From JASHPR01 sp963833885 (GTDB lineage Bacteria; Actinomycetota; Actinomycetes; Streptosporangiales; Streptosporangiaceae), in NCBI GenBank assembly GCA_963833885.1, contig CAWHZU010000026.1, forward strand, positions 1 through 64,000: DNA of 64,000 nucleotides, in the 5' to 3' direction. Positions 63,726 through 64,000 of this stretch are shown piece after piece. The notes under the pieces are model-generated. The model ran no database searches. It worked only from the letters and a program-made list of their open reading frames with translations, and was not told where the DNA came from. A program made the translations under genes and the position numbers. Numbering within the stretch: position 1 is the first letter of the stretch; the number at the start of each line of letters is the position of its first letter.

Positions 63726-64000
63726 TGATCCTCCTCGTCGGCGTGCCGGTGCCCCGCCTCATGCCGAGAACCTACAGGGCATCCGTATAGAACCGTCCTA
63801 ACCAGCCTGGCGACGTCCACGCCGCATGACCTGACCGTCCACCCATCCGCTCAGGTTCACCTCCGGCCAGGCCGGATGGCTCTCCAGTTTGGCTCCCAGG
63901 GCTCCTGCTCTCTTGCAAACCGGGCCGCCGCATGCGCGAACGCACCCGGCGATCCTCGGTCACCCATCCGCACTACCGGAACGACAACCCGATGAACATC

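Noticed and set aside
63726..64000. Short minus-strand frame at the end of the window (63772-63963)
   Set aside because: No ribosome site, no motif, composition random; region left without a gene call.

Overview
The window is very GC-rich, uses GTG starts freely, and is densely coding on both strands. Its gene families are typical of a filamentous, soil-type actinomycete: SARP/BTAD regulator, XRE-DUF5753 regulator, LysM/Rpf-like cell-wall enzyme, F420-type LLM oxidoreductase, MptB-like mannosyltransferase, DUF1906 protein and WXG100-like proteins. I cannot name the species. I see no rRNA, tRNA, CRISPR array, intact insertion sequence, phage module or origin.

Layout. 0-4.7 kb: a membrane protein with RCK-like and RyR-like domains, an ABC-F ATPase and a small coiled-coil protein. 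4.8-8.7 kb: exported proteins (trypsin-like protease, YVTN beta-propeller, Tat-exported phosphoesterase). 8.9-13.9 kb: two translationally coupled GT-C membrane glycosyltransferases, a membrane-anchored SGNH hydrolase and a tiny secreted repeat protein. 14-19.8 kb: a single-chain indolepyruvate ferredoxin oxidoreductase, an APH-fold kinase and a LysM/transglycosylase protein. 20.1-27.8 kb: a four-gene minus-strand operon ending in a Lon-type protease fused to a NACHT-like NTPase, preceded by an Ig-like protein, a cysteine-rich zinc-ribbon protein and a protein with 13 tandem 32-residue HEAT-like repeats. 28-30.7 kb: ferredoxin-reductase-like flavoprotein, RNA-methyltransferase-like protein, G1 (eqolisin) peptidase.

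30.9-35.6 kb: a tightly coupled five-gene operon with an FtsK/EccC-like ATPase and two small WXG100-like proteins. 35.9-44.4 kb: two tandem copies of a three-gene cassette (Pro/Gly-rich disordered protein with a C-terminal membrane anchor; MsrQ/YedZ-like membrane protein without the usual heme histidine pattern; small membrane-anchored coiled-coil protein), each behind the same upstream sequence. 44.4-49.9 kb: regulators (GntR, XRE, LuxR) and an FGGY sugar kinase. 50-53.9 kb: O-methyltransferase, a SARP/alpha-beta-hydrolase/degenerate-cyclase fusion and a MarR regulator. 54.1-63.7 kb: DUF1906 protein, RecQ, a secreted lysozyme-like protein, an FHA membrane protein with an unknown partner, and an LLM oxidoreductase/aminotransferase pair.

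The best candidates for an undescribed system are the Lon-NACHT operon (20.1-27.8 kb) and the FtsK/WXG100-like operon with its duplicated cassettes (30.9-44.4 kb). At least ten genes are interrupted by apparent single-base frameshifts while both flanks stay clearly coding. I read most of these as assembly indels in GC-rich tracts, so those genes are annotated across the break and the breaks are listed as findings.
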